Notes: generated by a model from the sequence alone, not told the origin. Shown: positions 7,293-16,079, counted from the stretch's first letter. The stretch: DNA of 64,000 nt from Blastococcus sp. CT_GayMR16 (GCF_004570875.1 NZ_SPQK01000002.1:310001-374000), one strand, 5' to 3'. Numbers and translations are program-made.

Positions 7293-7470
7293 GTCCGGAC
7301 CGGGTGCACGTGCCCCCGGGTGCCATTTGGTTACGCCTTCACGGACTACCGCCCCGACTTCGGTCGGGGGCCTGGAGCCGCGTTGTGCATCTCGCCGCGA
7401 GGCGGCCGCCATCCGGTCCGGACCCTGCTTCCACGAGAGCCCCCGCCCTATCGGCGCGGGGGCTCTCGTG
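7293..7470 (+). ncRNA. Candidate structured small RNA
   Basis: Non-coding region with paired ends: GTCCGGACCGG (7293-7303) is perfectly complementary to CCGGTCCGGAC (7413-7423). Inside, TGCAC (7305-7309) can pair with GTGCA (7385-7389), and a CCCCGAC-TTCG-GTCGGGG hairpin forms its own arm. A promoter-like TAGCCT lies upstream and a 15-bp hairpin without T-tract downstream (7432-7470). Expected length is about 175 bases. The downstream gene is on the other strand, so this is not its leader. A long paired rod recalls 6S-like RNAs (Ms1 or the Streptomyces homologue), but I cannot confirm a family, and SRP, tmRNA and RNase P signatures are absent. Confidence 0.45.
7432..7470 (+). terminator. Hairpin terminator after the candidate RNA
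   Basis: Perfect 15-bp stem (7432-7446 with 7456-7470) around CGAGAGCCCCCGC, loop CCTATCGGC. No T-tract. It marks the probable 3' end of the candidate RNA. Confidence 0.7.
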
Positions 7471-7489
7471 CGTTCCTGTCCCCGGACGC

Positions 7490-7526
7490 GCGACAGCCCC
7501 CGTCGTCCGAGGACGGGGGCTGTCGC
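7490..7526 (-). terminator. Hairpin terminator of the DUF6458 gene
   Basis: Perfect 15-bp stem (7490-7504 with 7512-7526), 7-base loop, located 22 bases beyond the stop of the reverse-strand gene. Together with the 7432-7470 hairpin it separates two converging transcripts. Confidence 0.7.
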
Positions 7527-7547
7527 TGGTCTACCCGACGGCGTCGG

Positions 7548-7799
7548 TCAGTAGGTCTCCTCGGTGGTGCTCCGGCGGACCGGCGCGCCGTCGGCCGGGG
7601 CGCCGTAGCCCTCGGTGTGGGTGACCCGGCGGCGTGACCGCGGAGCCCAGACGGCGAGCTCGAGGACGATGCCGAGGGCGCCGGCGATCATCAGGATCCA
7701 GCCGACCACCTGCAGGTCGACGCCGCTCACGTCGACGCGCAGGGCGAAGGTGAGGATCGCGCCCAGGGCAAGCAGGACGATGGCAGTTCCGAGTCGCAT
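7548..7799 (-). CDS. Small membrane protein, DUF6458 family
   Basis: 83 residues with two predicted membrane helices (MRLGTAIVLLALGAILTFAL and QVVGWILMIAGALGIVLELAVW), separated by a short loop with DVSGVDLQ, then a basic and acidic C-terminal tail (RSRRR ... RRSTTEETY). It matches the small two-helix actinobacterial family annotated DUF6458, role unknown. ATG 7799 has a good GGAAGGGAG site; the in-frame ATG 18 bases upstream lacks one. Probably monocistronic. Confidence 0.8.
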   Translation of the reverse strand: MRLGTAIVLLALGAILTFALRVDVSGVDLQVVGWILMIAGALGIVLELAVWAPRSRRRVTHTEGYGAPADGAPVRRSTTEETY

Positions 7800-8023
7800 G
7801 TGCACTCCCTTCCTCACGGTTCCGGGCGCACGGAGATGTCTCGGGGCAGGCCGGACCGGCGGCGGGTGCCGCGGCAGGAAAAGTGCCCCTACCTGCTGAT
7901 TCCAACCGTTCCGGCGCCGAGGTGTCCCTCGTTCGGGTGCCCTAAGGGGGCCTCAGACGCCGAACGATCGCAGGAGTGCGTGATCGCCCGATGCCGCCGA
8001 GCCGGCCTCAGCACGAATGTTGT

Positions 8024-8044
8024 CGTCGTCCACAAGGGACGACG
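8024..8044 (+). promoter_or_regulatory. Hairpin directly upstream of a ribosome binding site
   Basis: Perfect 8-bp stem CGTCGTCC (8024-8031) with GGACGACG (8037-8044), loop ACAAG, ending one base before the AAAGGG ribosome binding site of the 43-residue ORF. It could affect translation or act as an operator; nothing distinguishes these. Confidence 0.4.
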
Positions 8045-8057
8045 AAAGGGAAATGTC

Positions 8058-8189
8058 ATGTCGCCGAACTACGCGAATCCGGCTCTCGACGCCGAGCTCG
8101 CCTACCGCCGTGAGGTCCTCCAGGCCGCCATGCAGGGCACCCACAGCCGACGCGGCGCCTGGTTCCGCAACCGCCGCCGGCCGCGCTGA
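8058..8189 (+). CDS. Small hypothetical protein, 43 residues
   Basis: Begins MSPNYANPALDAELAYRREVL and ends in a strongly basic tail (SRRGAWFRNRRRPR). The start is supported by a GAAAGGG site 8 bases upstream and by the hairpin just before it. No recognised domain. The acidic/amphipathic first half and basic second half are typical of small actinobacterial proteins conserved but unstudied. It ends 14 bases before the LuxR-type gene and may be co-transcribed with it. Confidence 0.6.
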   Translation: MSPNYANPALDAELAYRREVLQAAMQGTHSRRGAWFRNRRRPR

Positions 8190-8203
8190 CCCGGCCCGAC
8201 CGG

Positions 8204-11200
8204 GTGACATCGGCATCGGTCCTGTCGGAGGCCCGTGCCACGATCGGCGTCGTGCCACGCTGGGACGACGCCCCGATCGTGGGCCGGGCCGATGAGCTCG
8301 GCCGCCTGCTGACGCATGTCGACCGGGCGGCGGCCGGTCGCAGCTCGGCAGTGCTGCTCGCGGGGGACGCCGGGGTCGGCAAGACCCGACTGCTCGACGA
8401 GCTCACCGTCCGGGCGGCCCAGCGGGGGGTCCGCGTGCTGACCGGGCACTGCGTCGACCTCGGCGACGTCGGGCTGCCCTACCTGCCGTTCGTCGACCTG
8501 CTGCGTCCGGTCGCCGCGGAGCCCGAGCTCGCACCCGTCTCCTCCGCCAACCCCGCCCTCGCGGGCCTGCTGGCCGGCCGTACCGGGGGGCTCCCGCCGG
8601 TGCCCCCGGCGAGCGAGGGCCGTGACCTGAGCCGTCCCTTGCCGAACAGGGCGGCGCCCCAGCCGGTCGACGACGGCCGGCTGCAGCTGTTCGAGTCGGT
8701 CGCCGGGCTGATCTGCGAGCTCGCGGCGTCGGGCCCGCTGCTGATCCTGCTGGAGGACGTGCACTGGGCCGACCGGTCCAGCCGCGACCTGCTCCGCTAC
8801 CTCCTGGCCCGGTTGGTCGACGAGCCGGTCGCGGTGGTGGCCTCCTACCGCGCCGACGACCTGCACCGCCGTCACCCGCTCCGGCCACTGCTCGCCGAGC
8901 TCGTACGCCTGCCGGGGGTCGAGCGGATCGAGCTCGCGCCGCTGCCGGACGCCGAGGTGGGCGCCCTGGTCCGTGGCCTGGCCGAGTCGACCGGCGGGCT
9001 GCCGGAGTCGACCGTCGACGACGTCGTCGCCCGCGCCGAGGGCAATGCGTTCTACGCCGAGGAGCTGCTCGCCGCGGGGCTGCACGGCGAGGCGCTGCCG
9101 CTGGGCCTGACCGACGTCCTGCTGGCGCGGGTGGAGCAGCGTTCCCCCGCCGCCCAGCAGGTGCTGCGCATCGCGGCCGTGGCCGGCCGGCGGGTCCGGC
9201 ACGAGCTGGTGGCCGCGGTCGGCGGGCTGTCCGCGGGTGACCTCGAGGAGGCGCTGGCCGAGGCGGTGCACCACCACCTCCTGGTCGTCTCCGACGACGG
9301 CCGTTACCGGTTCCGGCACGCGCTGCTGCGCGAGGCCGTGCTGGCCGACCTGCTGCCGGGCGAGCGGGTGCGGCTGCACTCCTCGATCGCCGCGTACCTG
9401 GCGGAGACGCCCGGGGCGGGCACGGCGGCCGAGCGCGCCCACCACGCCCGCGAGAGCAATGACCTGCCGCGCGCGTTCAGTGCCTCCCTCGAGGCCGCGG
9501 TCGACGCCTGCTCGGTGGGGGCGCCCGCGGAGCAGTTGCAGCACCTCGAGGCGGCGCTCGCCCTGTGGCCGGCCGTTCCCGACGCCGTGGAGCGCGCCGG
9601 CCGCGACCAGGCGGCGCTCCTGCTGGAGACCGCTGCTGCCGCGCGTACGGTGGGGGAGCTGCACCGGGCGGTGGCGCTGCTGCGTGCGGCGCTGGAACTG
9701 CTCGGTCCCGCTGCGGATCCGGCGACGCGGGCGCGGGTCCACTACACGCTCGCCCAGGCAATGGTGCGAGTCGAGGACATCACGGGTGCCCACCGGGAGA
9801 GCGCGGCGGCGATGGCGCTCGTGCCGGCGGAGCCGCCGTCGGAGGTGCGTACGTGGGCGGCCGCCACCCATGCGCGGATGAGCTACTCCCTGGGGCGGAT
9901 GGAGGAGGCCGACGCGGCGGCGGACGAGGCGCTGGCGGCGGCCGACGCCCTCGGGCTGGACGGAGCCTGGTCCGACACCGCCGTGTCGCAGGTGCGGTCG
10001 CGCGCCGACGCCGACCCGGCCGCGGTGCGCCGCCGGCTCGACGAGGCGCTCCAGCGTGCCCGGCGTTCCGGGGACGACGACGTGGAGATGCGGGTCCTGT
10101 TCAACCAGGCGTCCGTGGCATTCGAGGCGGGCCGGATCGACGAAGCGGTGACCTGGACGCGACGGGCGACCCGGCGGGCGCACGACCTCGGCATCGAGTG
10201 GTCGTTCTACCCGGCGGAGCTCCGGCATCTGCACGTCACGGCGCTGTACATGGCCGGCAACTGGGACGAGAGCCTGGCCGAGGCCGATCTGCTGGCCCGG
10301 GTGCCGGAGATGGCCGCCCACGTGCGCGCCGCCGGTCTGCTCGTCCAGGTCGGTCGGGGCGACCCGGCCGCGCGGGCCCGGCTGGACTGGGCCCGGGCGC
10401 TGATCCCGCGCCTGAACGAGCACGTGCTGCTCGGCCTGGTCACCGCCGGTTCGGAGATCGATCTGGCGGCCTGGGACGGCGACCCGGCAGCCGCGGTGAA
10501 GGTCGCCGTCGCGGCCAGCCACCGGCTGCAGACGCAGTGGGACGACGACCACCTGGGCGTGCTGCGGCTGGCCGGCACGGCGCTGGCGCCGGTGGCCGAC
10601 GCCGCTGCGGCTGCCCGGGTGGTGGGCGACACCGGCGCGGTTGCCCGCTGGGTGGGCGCAGGGGAGGAGCTGGCGGGTCTGGCCTGGTCGGCCGTCGACG
10701 TCTACGGCAAGACGTACGGGGCGATGGGCGCCGAGGCCGCCGCGTGGTTGGCCCGCGTCGAGGCCGAGGCCGCCCGGTTGCACGGGGACGCGGCCCCGGA
10801 GCTCTGGCGGGCCGCGGTCGACGGCTTCGGGTTCGGGCACGTCTACGAGGAGGCGCGCTCCCGATGGCGGCTGGCAGAGGCGCTGCTGGCCACCGGTGAC
10901 CGCGCCGGCGCCGCCGAGGAGGCCCGTGCCGCGCACGAGGTCGCGGTCCGGCTCGGCGCGGTGCCGTTGCGGACGGCCGTCGAGGCGCTCGTTCGGCGCG
11001 GGCGGCTGGACGTCGCACTGCCGGGGGTGGCTCGGACGCCCGACGTGGCCGCCGTCCTCACGCCCCGCGAGGCGGAGGTGCTGGCGCTGCTCGCCCAGGG
11101 GCGGACGAACCGGCAGATCGGCAAGGAGCTCTTCATCAGCGAGAAGACCGCGAGCGTGCACGTCAGCAACATCATCGCGAAGCTCGGCGCCAACGGGCGC

Positions 11201-11251
11201 ACCGAAGCGGTGGCGATCGCCGGACAGCGGGGTCTGCTGGCGACGCCCTGA
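8204..11251 (+). CDS. Large LuxR-family (LAL-type) ATPase transcriptional regulator
   Basis: 1015 residues. An N-terminal AAA/STAND ATPase domain begins at IVGRADELGRLL, with Walker A GDAGVGKT (54-61) and Walker B LLILLEDVHWAD (about 178-189). A long alpha-helical TPR-like middle follows. The C-terminal LuxR helix-turn-helix runs from about 950 to 1010 (LTPREAEVLALLAQGRTNRQIG and ISEKTASVHVSNIIAKL). LAL regulators sense a ligand or partner through the helical region and switch by ATP; the target is unknown. GTG 8204 is the longest start; GTG 8252 (VPRWDDAPIVGR) is an equally possible start close to the ATPase domain, and neither has a good SD. Confidence 0.92.
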   Translation: MTSASVLSEARATIGVVPRWDDAPIVGRADELGRLLTHVDRAAAGRSSAVLLAGDAGVGKTRLLDELTVRAAQRGVRVLTGHCVDLGDVGLPYLPFVDLLRPVAAEPELAPVSSANPALAGLLAGRTGGLPPVPPASEGRDLSRPLPNRAAPQPVDDGRLQLFESVAGLICELAASGPLLILLEDVHWADRSSRDLLRYLLARLVDEPVAVVASYRADDLHRRHPLRPLLAELVRLPGVERIELAPLPDAEVGALVRGLAESTGGLPESTVDDVVARAEGNAFYAEELLAAGLHGEALPLGLTDVLLARVEQRSPAAQQVLRIAAVAGRRVRHELVAAVGGLSAGDLEEALAEAVHHHLLVVSDDGRYRFRHALLREAVLADLLPGERVRLHSSIAAYLAETPGAGTAAERAHHARESNDLPRAFSASLEAAVDACSVGAPAEQLQHLEAALALWPAVPDAVERAGRDQAALLLETAAAARTVGELHRAVALLRAALELLGPAADPATRARVHYTLAQAMVRVEDITGAHRESAAAMALVPAEPPSEVRTWAAATHARMSYSLGRMEEADAAADEALAAADALGLDGAWSDTAVSQVRSRADADPAAVRRRLDEALQRARRSGDDDVEMRVLFNQASVAFEAGRIDEAVTWTRRATRRAHDLGIEWSFYPAELRHLHVTALYMAGNWDESLAEADLLARVPEMAAHVRAAGLLVQVGRGDPAARARLDWARALIPRLNEHVLLGLVTAGSEIDLAAWDGDPAAAVKVAVAASHRLQTQWDDDHLGVLRLAGTALAPVADAAAAARVVGDTGAVARWVGAGEELAGLAWSAVDVYGKTYGAMGAEAAAWLARVEAEAARLHGDAAPELWRAAVDGFGFGHVYEEARSRWRLAEALLATGDRAGAAEEARAAHEVAVRLGAVPLRTAVEALVRRGRLDVALPGVARTPDVAAVLTPREAEVLALLAQGRTNRQIGKELFISEKTASVHVSNIIAKLGANGRTEAVAIAGQRGLLATP

Positions 11252-11341
11252 CCGACCGTTGGGCAGGGCGACCAGGTACTGCTCGTGTCGCGTGTGCGGG
11301 AACCCGGGCAGCAGCCGCATTCCTTGGCGCTGCTCGTCGCC

Positions 11342-11368
11342 GAACGTCCGCGGCCGTCACGGACGTTC
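11342..11368. promoter_or_regulatory. Inverted repeat in convergent gap
   Basis: GAACGTCCG (11342-11350) and CGGACGTTC (11360-11368) are perfect complements with a 9-base centre. It lies 90 bases after the LuxR-type gene. It may be an extra terminator stem or a protein site. The rest of the 234-base gap shows no coding potential. Confidence 0.4.
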
Positions 11369-11409
11369 CCGCGGGAAGGCCATCCTGCGGACTGACGCCG
11401 ATCAGGAAG

Positions 11410-11445
11410 CTTGTGCTCTGCGTCCGGTGGTACGCAGAGCACAAG
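11410..11445. terminator. Bidirectional hairpin terminator
   Basis: Perfect 14-bp stem CTTGTGCTCTGCGT (11410-11423) with its complement at 11432-11445, loop of eight bases. It is placed between the converging LuxR-type and helicase genes. Confidence 0.75.
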
Positions 11446-11485
11446 GATGCCGGACACCCACGCGCCCCGAACGGAAGGAGCGCCC

Positions 11486-13261
11486 TCAGAGCATCGTGCG
11501 GAGGCGCTCGCGGCGGGCGCGCAGGACGTCCACCGACGCGGACGCCGACGGCGGACCGGGCACGGTCGCCCGCAGCTGCGTGTGGATCACCGCGTGGGGC
11601 TGGGAGGTCCGGGAGGCAACCCGGCTCACCAGCCGGTTGATCTCCCGACGAAGCTCCGCGGCGTCACGCCACGACCCGCCGCTCTCCACGTCGGGCAGCT
11701 CCTCGACGAGCAGAAAGTCCTCGCCGTCGGCCCGGTGGCTCGCGGCGATCCGCACCCGCAGCTCGTCGTCGCGCTTGGACAGCAACTCGGCCGTCTGTGC
11801 CGGCGTGAGCAGGCCGGGGATGCCGAGGAACTCCTCGTCCTCGGGCGCGACCACGACGGGGCCGGTGCCCTCACCGGTGTGCGCCGTCCCGCCGTGGAGG
11901 ACGTGGGCGAACCGCGCGTCGGCCTCCAGCGCCTCCCAATGCGGGAGCCCGTCCTCCTTCTCCTTCGGCGGCAGCGGTTCCAGGTCGAGCTCGTCCCCCA
12001 CCTCGGTCTTCGGCGGCGGCATGACGTGGTTGCGCTCCTCCTCCATGGACGCCGCGAGGGAGAGCAGCGGCCGCACGGCAGGGAGGAACACGGTCGCCGA
12101 CTCGTGCGGTGCGCGGGAGCGGACCACGCGGCCGACGGCCTGGGCGAAGAACAGCGGCGTCCGGTACGAGGTCATCCACGCGAGGACGGCGGCGCGCGGG
12201 ACGTCGACGCCCTCGGAGATCATCCGCACGCAGACCGCGATCCGGGCCGAGCCGGTCGCGAAGCGCTCGATCTTCTTCGACGCCTTCGGGTCGTCGGAGA
12301 GGATCAGCTCGGCGGCCTTGCCGGTCACCCGGCGGACGATCTTGGCGTAGGCGCGGGCGTCGTCCTGGTCGCTGGCGAGGATCAGTCCGGCGGCGTCGGG
12401 CATCCCGCTCTCGCGCAGGTGGGTGATGCGATCGTCCATGGCGGCGATGACGTGCGGCACCCACTGGCCCTTGGGGTCCAGCGCCGTCCGCCAGGCCTGC
12501 ATCTCCACCGACTTGGTGCCGGCCTCCGACAGGGAGGCGGCGACGACCTCACCCGCGGAGTTCCGCCAGCGCGACGTCCCGGTGTAGGCGGCGAAGACGA
12601 CCGGCCGGACGACGGAGTCGGCCAGCGCCTCCTTGTAGCCGTAGGTGAAGTCCGCACGGCTGACGAGGCCGCCCTGGCCCTCGAAGCTGTCCTCGTCGTA
12701 CCGGACGAACGGGATGCGCTCGTCGGCCTTGGTGCGGAACGGGGTCCCGGTCAGGCAGAGCCGGCGGGCCGCGCGTCCGAAGGCCTCCTCGGCGGCCTCG
12801 CCCCACGAGAGGCCGTCACCGGCGTGGTGCACCTCATCGAGGATCACCAGCGTCTTGAGCGAGGTCGCGCGAGCCGCGTGCAGCATCGGCTTGCCCGCGA
12901 CCTGCGCGTAGGTGGTCACGTAGCCCTGGGTGCCGGCCCGCACCGGTCCGACCGCGTTGGTCAGGCCGGGGTCCAGCACGATGCCCATCTGGTCTGCGGC
13001 GTCGGCCCACTGCAGGCGCAGGTGGTCGGTGGGGCACACGACGATGACGCGCGCGACCTCGCGGCGGGAGAGCAGCCGCGCGGCCAGGGTCAGGGCGAAC
13101 GTCGTCTTCCCCGCCCCGGGCGTCGCGGTCACCAGGAAGTCCTTCGGGGACTGCTCCTCGTACTGCCCGAGGGCCCCCTGCTGCCAGGCTCTGAGCGGTC
13201 GGCTCGACGTCTGCGGGCTCAGGGCCTCCGCTCGTGCTGCACTCCCCATATCGGGACCCAT
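11486..13261 (-). CDS. DEAD/DEAH-box (SF2) helicase
   Basis: 591 residues. Motif I TPGAGKT (47-53), motif II DEVH (143-146), motif III LTGTPFR, and motifs V and VI in the second RecA domain (RMISEGVDVPRAAVLAW; FFAQAVGRVVR). The C-terminal region of about 150 residues is charged and lacks a named domain. It resembles stand-alone ResIII-type SF2 helicases annotated in actinobacteria as putative DNA repair or restriction-type helicases; there is no methylase or nuclease partner beside it. ATG 13261 or 13249 may be the start; both lack a clear SD. The upstream 290 bases hold no other supported gene. Confidence 0.88.
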   Translation of the reverse strand: MGPDMGSAARAEALSPQTSSRPLRAWQQGALGQYEEQSPKDFLVTATPGAGKTTFALTLAARLLSRREVARVIVVCPTDHLRLQWADAADQMGIVLDPGLTNAVGPVRAGTQGYVTTYAQVAGKPMLHAARATSLKTLVILDEVHHAGDGLSWGEAAEEAFGRAARRLCLTGTPFRTKADERIPFVRYDEDSFEGQGGLVSRADFTYGYKEALADSVVRPVVFAAYTGTSRWRNSAGEVVAASLSEAGTKSVEMQAWRTALDPKGQWVPHVIAAMDDRITHLRESGMPDAAGLILASDQDDARAYAKIVRRVTGKAAELILSDDPKASKKIERFATGSARIAVCVRMISEGVDVPRAAVLAWMTSYRTPLFFAQAVGRVVRSRAPHESATVFLPAVRPLLSLAASMEEERNHVMPPPKTEVGDELDLEPLPPKEKEDGLPHWEALEADARFAHVLHGGTAHTGEGTGPVVVAPEDEEFLGIPGLLTPAQTAELLSKRDDELRVRIAASHRADGEDFLLVEELPDVESGGSWRDAAELRREINRLVSRVASRTSQPHAVIHTQLRATVPGPPSASASVDVLRARRERLRTML

Positions 13262-13537
13262 TCTGCTGTCCGCGGCGGCAACACGCCCAACCGGTCACCT
13301 CCCGCGCGCCTCCCCGCTACCGACGTATGGGCGCGGCGTGCAGGCCGCTGACCTGCGAAGATACGAGTCAAGGGCTGAGCGTGTGGGGATCCTCATGTCC
13401 GTGCCGGACCGGCACGTCACGCCCCGCCGGTCCCGACGATCCCAGCCGTCCCGCGGACCCCGACGGACCGTTCCCGACTGGGTTCGGAAGGTCACGAACG
13501 CGCCCGGAGCGGGCCACCGGCCACCACGCCCCGCGGC

Positions 13538-13543
13538 TACGGT
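13538..13543 (+). promoter_or_regulatory. Predicted -10 of leaderless PIN gene
   Basis: TACGGT with eight bases to ATG 13552, and no ribosome binding site. The 290-base gap upstream also holds a GTGCCGGACCGGCAC palindrome near 13399-13413 (6-bp arms, 3-base centre). Confidence 0.4.
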
Positions 13544-13551
13544 CTGGCCGC

Positions 13552-13950
13552 ATGACGCGCTTCGTGATCGACGCCCCGACGTTGCTGCATGTGGTGGCCG
13601 AGGGCGTCCCGATCGGGCCCGGCCACCGACTGGTCGGGCCTCCGCTCCTTCGCTCGCAGGCCCTCGCGCTGCTGTTCGAGGCGGTGCGCCGGAGCGAGCT
13701 CACCGAGGACGAGGCCCTGGGGCATCACGACGTGATGACGCGCATGAAGGTGCGCCTGCTCGGCGACCGCGTCTCCCGCCGGGTCGCCTGGCAGATCGCC
13801 CGCGAGCACGGCCTCGACTCCACGGTCGACGCGGAGTACCTCGCCGTCACGCGACTGCAGGCCGATGCCTACGTCACCGTGGACGACGTCGTCCGGGGGC
13901 GGGCCGAGGGGATCGTGCCCCTCGCAACGGTCGTCCGGCTGTCGCACTGA
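13552..13950 (+). CDS. PIN-domain protein (VapC-like)
   Basis: 132 residues. It starts MTRFVIDAPTLLHVV with the first PIN acidic residue (Asp7), has a helix with SELTEDEAL and ends with the DAEYLAVTRLQADAYVTVDD stretch, where PIN metal-binding acidic residues lie. Such proteins are Mg-dependent ribonucleases, usually toxins next to a small antitoxin. No antitoxin-like ORF is seen on either side, so this is an orphan or acts in trans with one. Probably leaderless. Confidence 0.78.
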   Translation: MTRFVIDAPTLLHVVAEGVPIGPGHRLVGPPLLRSQALALLFEAVRRSELTEDEALGHHDVMTRMKVRLLGDRVSRRVAWQIAREHGLDSTVDAEYLAVTRLQADAYVTVDDVVRGRAEGIVPLATVVRLSH

Positions 13951-13975
13951 TGGCGGTCCTGGCCGGCGCGGGTCC

Positions 13976-14365
13976 TCAGGCAGGGCCGAGGAGGTCCCAC
14001 CGGTTGCCGGCGACATCGAGGAAGACGGCGACCCGGCCATAGGGCTCCGAGCGCGGCTCGGTCACGAACCGGACCCCCGCGGCGGCCATCCGCTCGTGGG
14101 CGGCGGCGAAGTCGTCGACCCGCAGGAAGAAGCCGACCCGGCCGGCGACCTGGTTCCCGATCACGCGGGCCTGGTGCTCGTCGGCGCGGGCCAGCAGCAG
14201 CCCCGTCGCTGCCCCCGGCGGGCGTACGACCACCCACCGCTTCGGCCGCCCGTCGTTGGTCGTCGACGGGGAGTCCTCCACCAGGTCGAAGCCGAGGACG
14301 TCCACGAAGAAGCGGATCGCCGGGTCGTACTCCTCCACGACGACGGCGACGAGATCCAGGTGCAT
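13976..14365 (-). CDS. VOC family protein
   Basis: 129 residues: MHLDLVAVVVEEYDPAIRFFVDVLGF at the N-terminus, the RVGFFLRVDDFAAAHERM mid segment and the terminal FLDVAGNRWDLLGP metal strand. Complete single-domain glyoxalase/dioxygenase fold; substrate unknown. A GGAAGG site precedes ATG 14365 by about 12 bases. It lies 28 bases downstream of the XPB gene on the same strand and may be its last cistron. Confidence 0.87.
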   Translation of the reverse strand: MHLDLVAVVVEEYDPAIRFFVDVLGFDLVEDSPSTTNDGRPKRWVVVRPPGAATGLLLARADEHQARVIGNQVAGRVGFFLRVDDFAAAHERMAAAGVRFVTEPRSEPYGRVAVFLDVAGNRWDLLGPA

Positions 14366-14393
14366 GGCCCGCAGCCTTCCATCGGGTCATTCG

Positions 14394-16079
14394 TCAGTCG
14401 GCGGGCTCGTCCACCCAGCCGGGGCCGTTGACCTCGCCCGGGCCGGCCAGGTCGGCGGCGTCGACGATCGTGTACGCGTAGCCCTGCTCGGCGAGGAAGC
14501 GCTGCCGGTGGGCGGCGTACTCGCTGTCGAGGGTGTCGCGGCTGACGACCGTGTAGAAGTGCGCCTGCCGGCCGTCGGCCTTGGGGCGGAGCACCCGGCC
14601 GAGCCGCTGCGCCTCCTCCTGCCGCGACCCGAAGGTTCCCGACACCTGGACGGCGACGGCCGCCTCGGGCAGGTCGATGGAGAAGTTCGCGACCTTGGAG
14701 ACGACCAGCACACGGATCTCCCCGTTGCGGAACTGGTCGAACAGGCGCTCGCGCTCCTTGTTCGTCGTCGACCCCTGGATGACCGGTGCGTCCAGTGCGG
14801 CGCCGAGCTCCTCGAGCTGGTCGAGGTAGGCGCCGATCACCAGCGACGGCTCGTCGGGGTGCCGCTCGAGCACCCGGCGGATCACCGGCAGCTTCGACTG
14901 CGCGGTGGCCGCGATCCGGTAGCGCTCCTCGGGCTCGGCGACGGCGTAGGTCATCCGCTCCTCGTCGTCGAGGGAGACGCGCACCTCGATGCACTCGGCC
15001 GGCGCGATGTAGCCCTGCGCCTCGATGTCCCGCCACGGGGCGTCGTAGCGCTTGGGCCCGATGAGGGAGAAGACGTCGTCCTCCCGGCCGTCCTCGCGCA
15101 CGAGCGTGGCCGTCAGGCCGAGCCGGCGACGGGACTGCAGGTCGGCGGTCAGCCGGAAGATCGGCGCCGGCAGCAGGTGCACCTCGTCGTAGACGATCAG
15201 CCCCCAGTCCTGCGCGTCGAACAGGCTGAGGTGCCGGTACTCGCCGTTGCGGCGGGTGGTGATCACCTGGTAGGTCGCGATCGTGACCGGGCGGATCTCC
15301 TTGCGCTCACCGGAGTACTCGCCGATCTCCTCCTCGGTGAGCGAGGTGCGCGCGATCAGCTCGCGCTTCCACTGGCGCCCGGCGACGGTGTTGGTGACCA
15401 GGATCAGCGTGGTCGCCTTCGCCTCGGCCATCGCCGCCGCGCCGACCAGCGTCTTGCCCGCACCACACGGGAGGACGACGACGCCCGAGCCGCCGGCCCA
15501 GAAGCCCTCGACGGCCTCCTGCTGGTAATCCCGCAGGTGCCAGTTCGACTGGTCGAGCTCGATCGGGTGGGCCTGGCCGTCGACGTAGCCGGCGAGGTCC
15601 TCGGCCGGCCAGCCGATCTTCAGCAGCGCCTGCTTGAGCCGGCCCCGCTCGGAGGCGTGCACGATCACGGAGTCCTGGTCGATGCGCGCGCCCAGCATCG
15701 GGGCCACCCGCTTGGACCGGACGACCTCCTCCAGCACCGCGCGGTCCGACGACGTGAGGGTCAGACCGTGCACGGGGTGGTTGGCCAGGGTCAGCCGGCC
15801 GAAGCGGTCCATCGTGTCGGCGATGTCGACCAGCAGCGCGTGCGGCACCGGGTAGCGGGAGAACCGCACCAGCGCGTCGACGACCTGCTCGGCGTCGTGC
15901 CCGGCCGCGCGGGCGTTCCACAGCGCGAGCGGCGTCACCCGGTAGGTGTGCACGTGCTCGGGGGAGCGCTCCAGCTCGGCGAACGGGGCGATCGCCGCCC
16001 GGCAGTCGCGGGCCAGCGGGTGGTCGACCTCGAGCAGCAGGGTCTTGTCCGACTGGACGATCAGGGGGCCGTCACTCAC
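14394..16079 (-). CDS. XPB-type DNA repair helicase
   Basis: 561 residues. The N-terminal damage-recognition-like region starts GPLIVQSDKTLLLEV. Walker A LPCGAGKT lies at 203-210, DEVH at 298-301 and motif III LTATLVREDGREDD follows. The second RecA domain has the Q-motif-like SGTFGSRQEEAQRLGRVLRPK. Bacterial XPB is a 3'-5' helicase implicated in repair. GTG 16079 is chosen (VSDGPLIVQS); an upstream ATG at 16160 would add 27 unlikely residues. Its usual partner, the helicase-associated protein, is two genes upstream, with the CFA synthase gene inserted between. Confidence 0.95.
   Translation of the reverse strand: MSDGPLIVQSDKTLLLEVDHPLARDCRAAIAPFAELERSPEHVHTYRVTPLALWNARAAGHDAEQVVDALVRFSRYPVPHALLVDIADTMDRFGRLTLANHPVHGLTLTSSDRAVLEEVVRSKRVAPMLGARIDQDSVIVHASERGRLKQALLKIGWPAEDLAGYVDGQAHPIELDQSNWHLRDYQQEAVEGFWAGGSGVVVLPCGAGKTLVGAAAMAEAKATTLILVTNTVAGRQWKRELIARTSLTEEEIGEYSGERKEIRPVTIATYQVITTRRNGEYRHLSLFDAQDWGLIVYDEVHLLPAPIFRLTADLQSRRRLGLTATLVREDGREDDVFSLIGPKRYDAPWRDIEAQGYIAPAECIEVRVSLDDEERMTYAVAEPEERYRIAATAQSKLPVIRRVLERHPDEPSLVIGAYLDQLEELGAALDAPVIQGSTTNKERERLFDQFRNGEIRVLVVSKVANFSIDLPEAAVAVQVSGTFGSRQEEAQRLGRVLRPKADGRQAHFYTVVSRDTLDSEYAAHRQRFLAEQGYAYTIVDAADLAGPGEVNGPGWVDEPAD

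Noticed and set aside
7293-7470. SRP RNA, tmRNA, RNase P RNA or a riboswitch
   Set aside because: Core motifs of these RNAs are absent, and no gene lies downstream on the same strand to be controlled.
11486-13950. Defence island (SF2 helicase and PIN protein)
   Set aside because: No methylase, nuclease or other defence partner, and the neighbours are housekeeping genes; the PIN protein is not coupled to the helicase.
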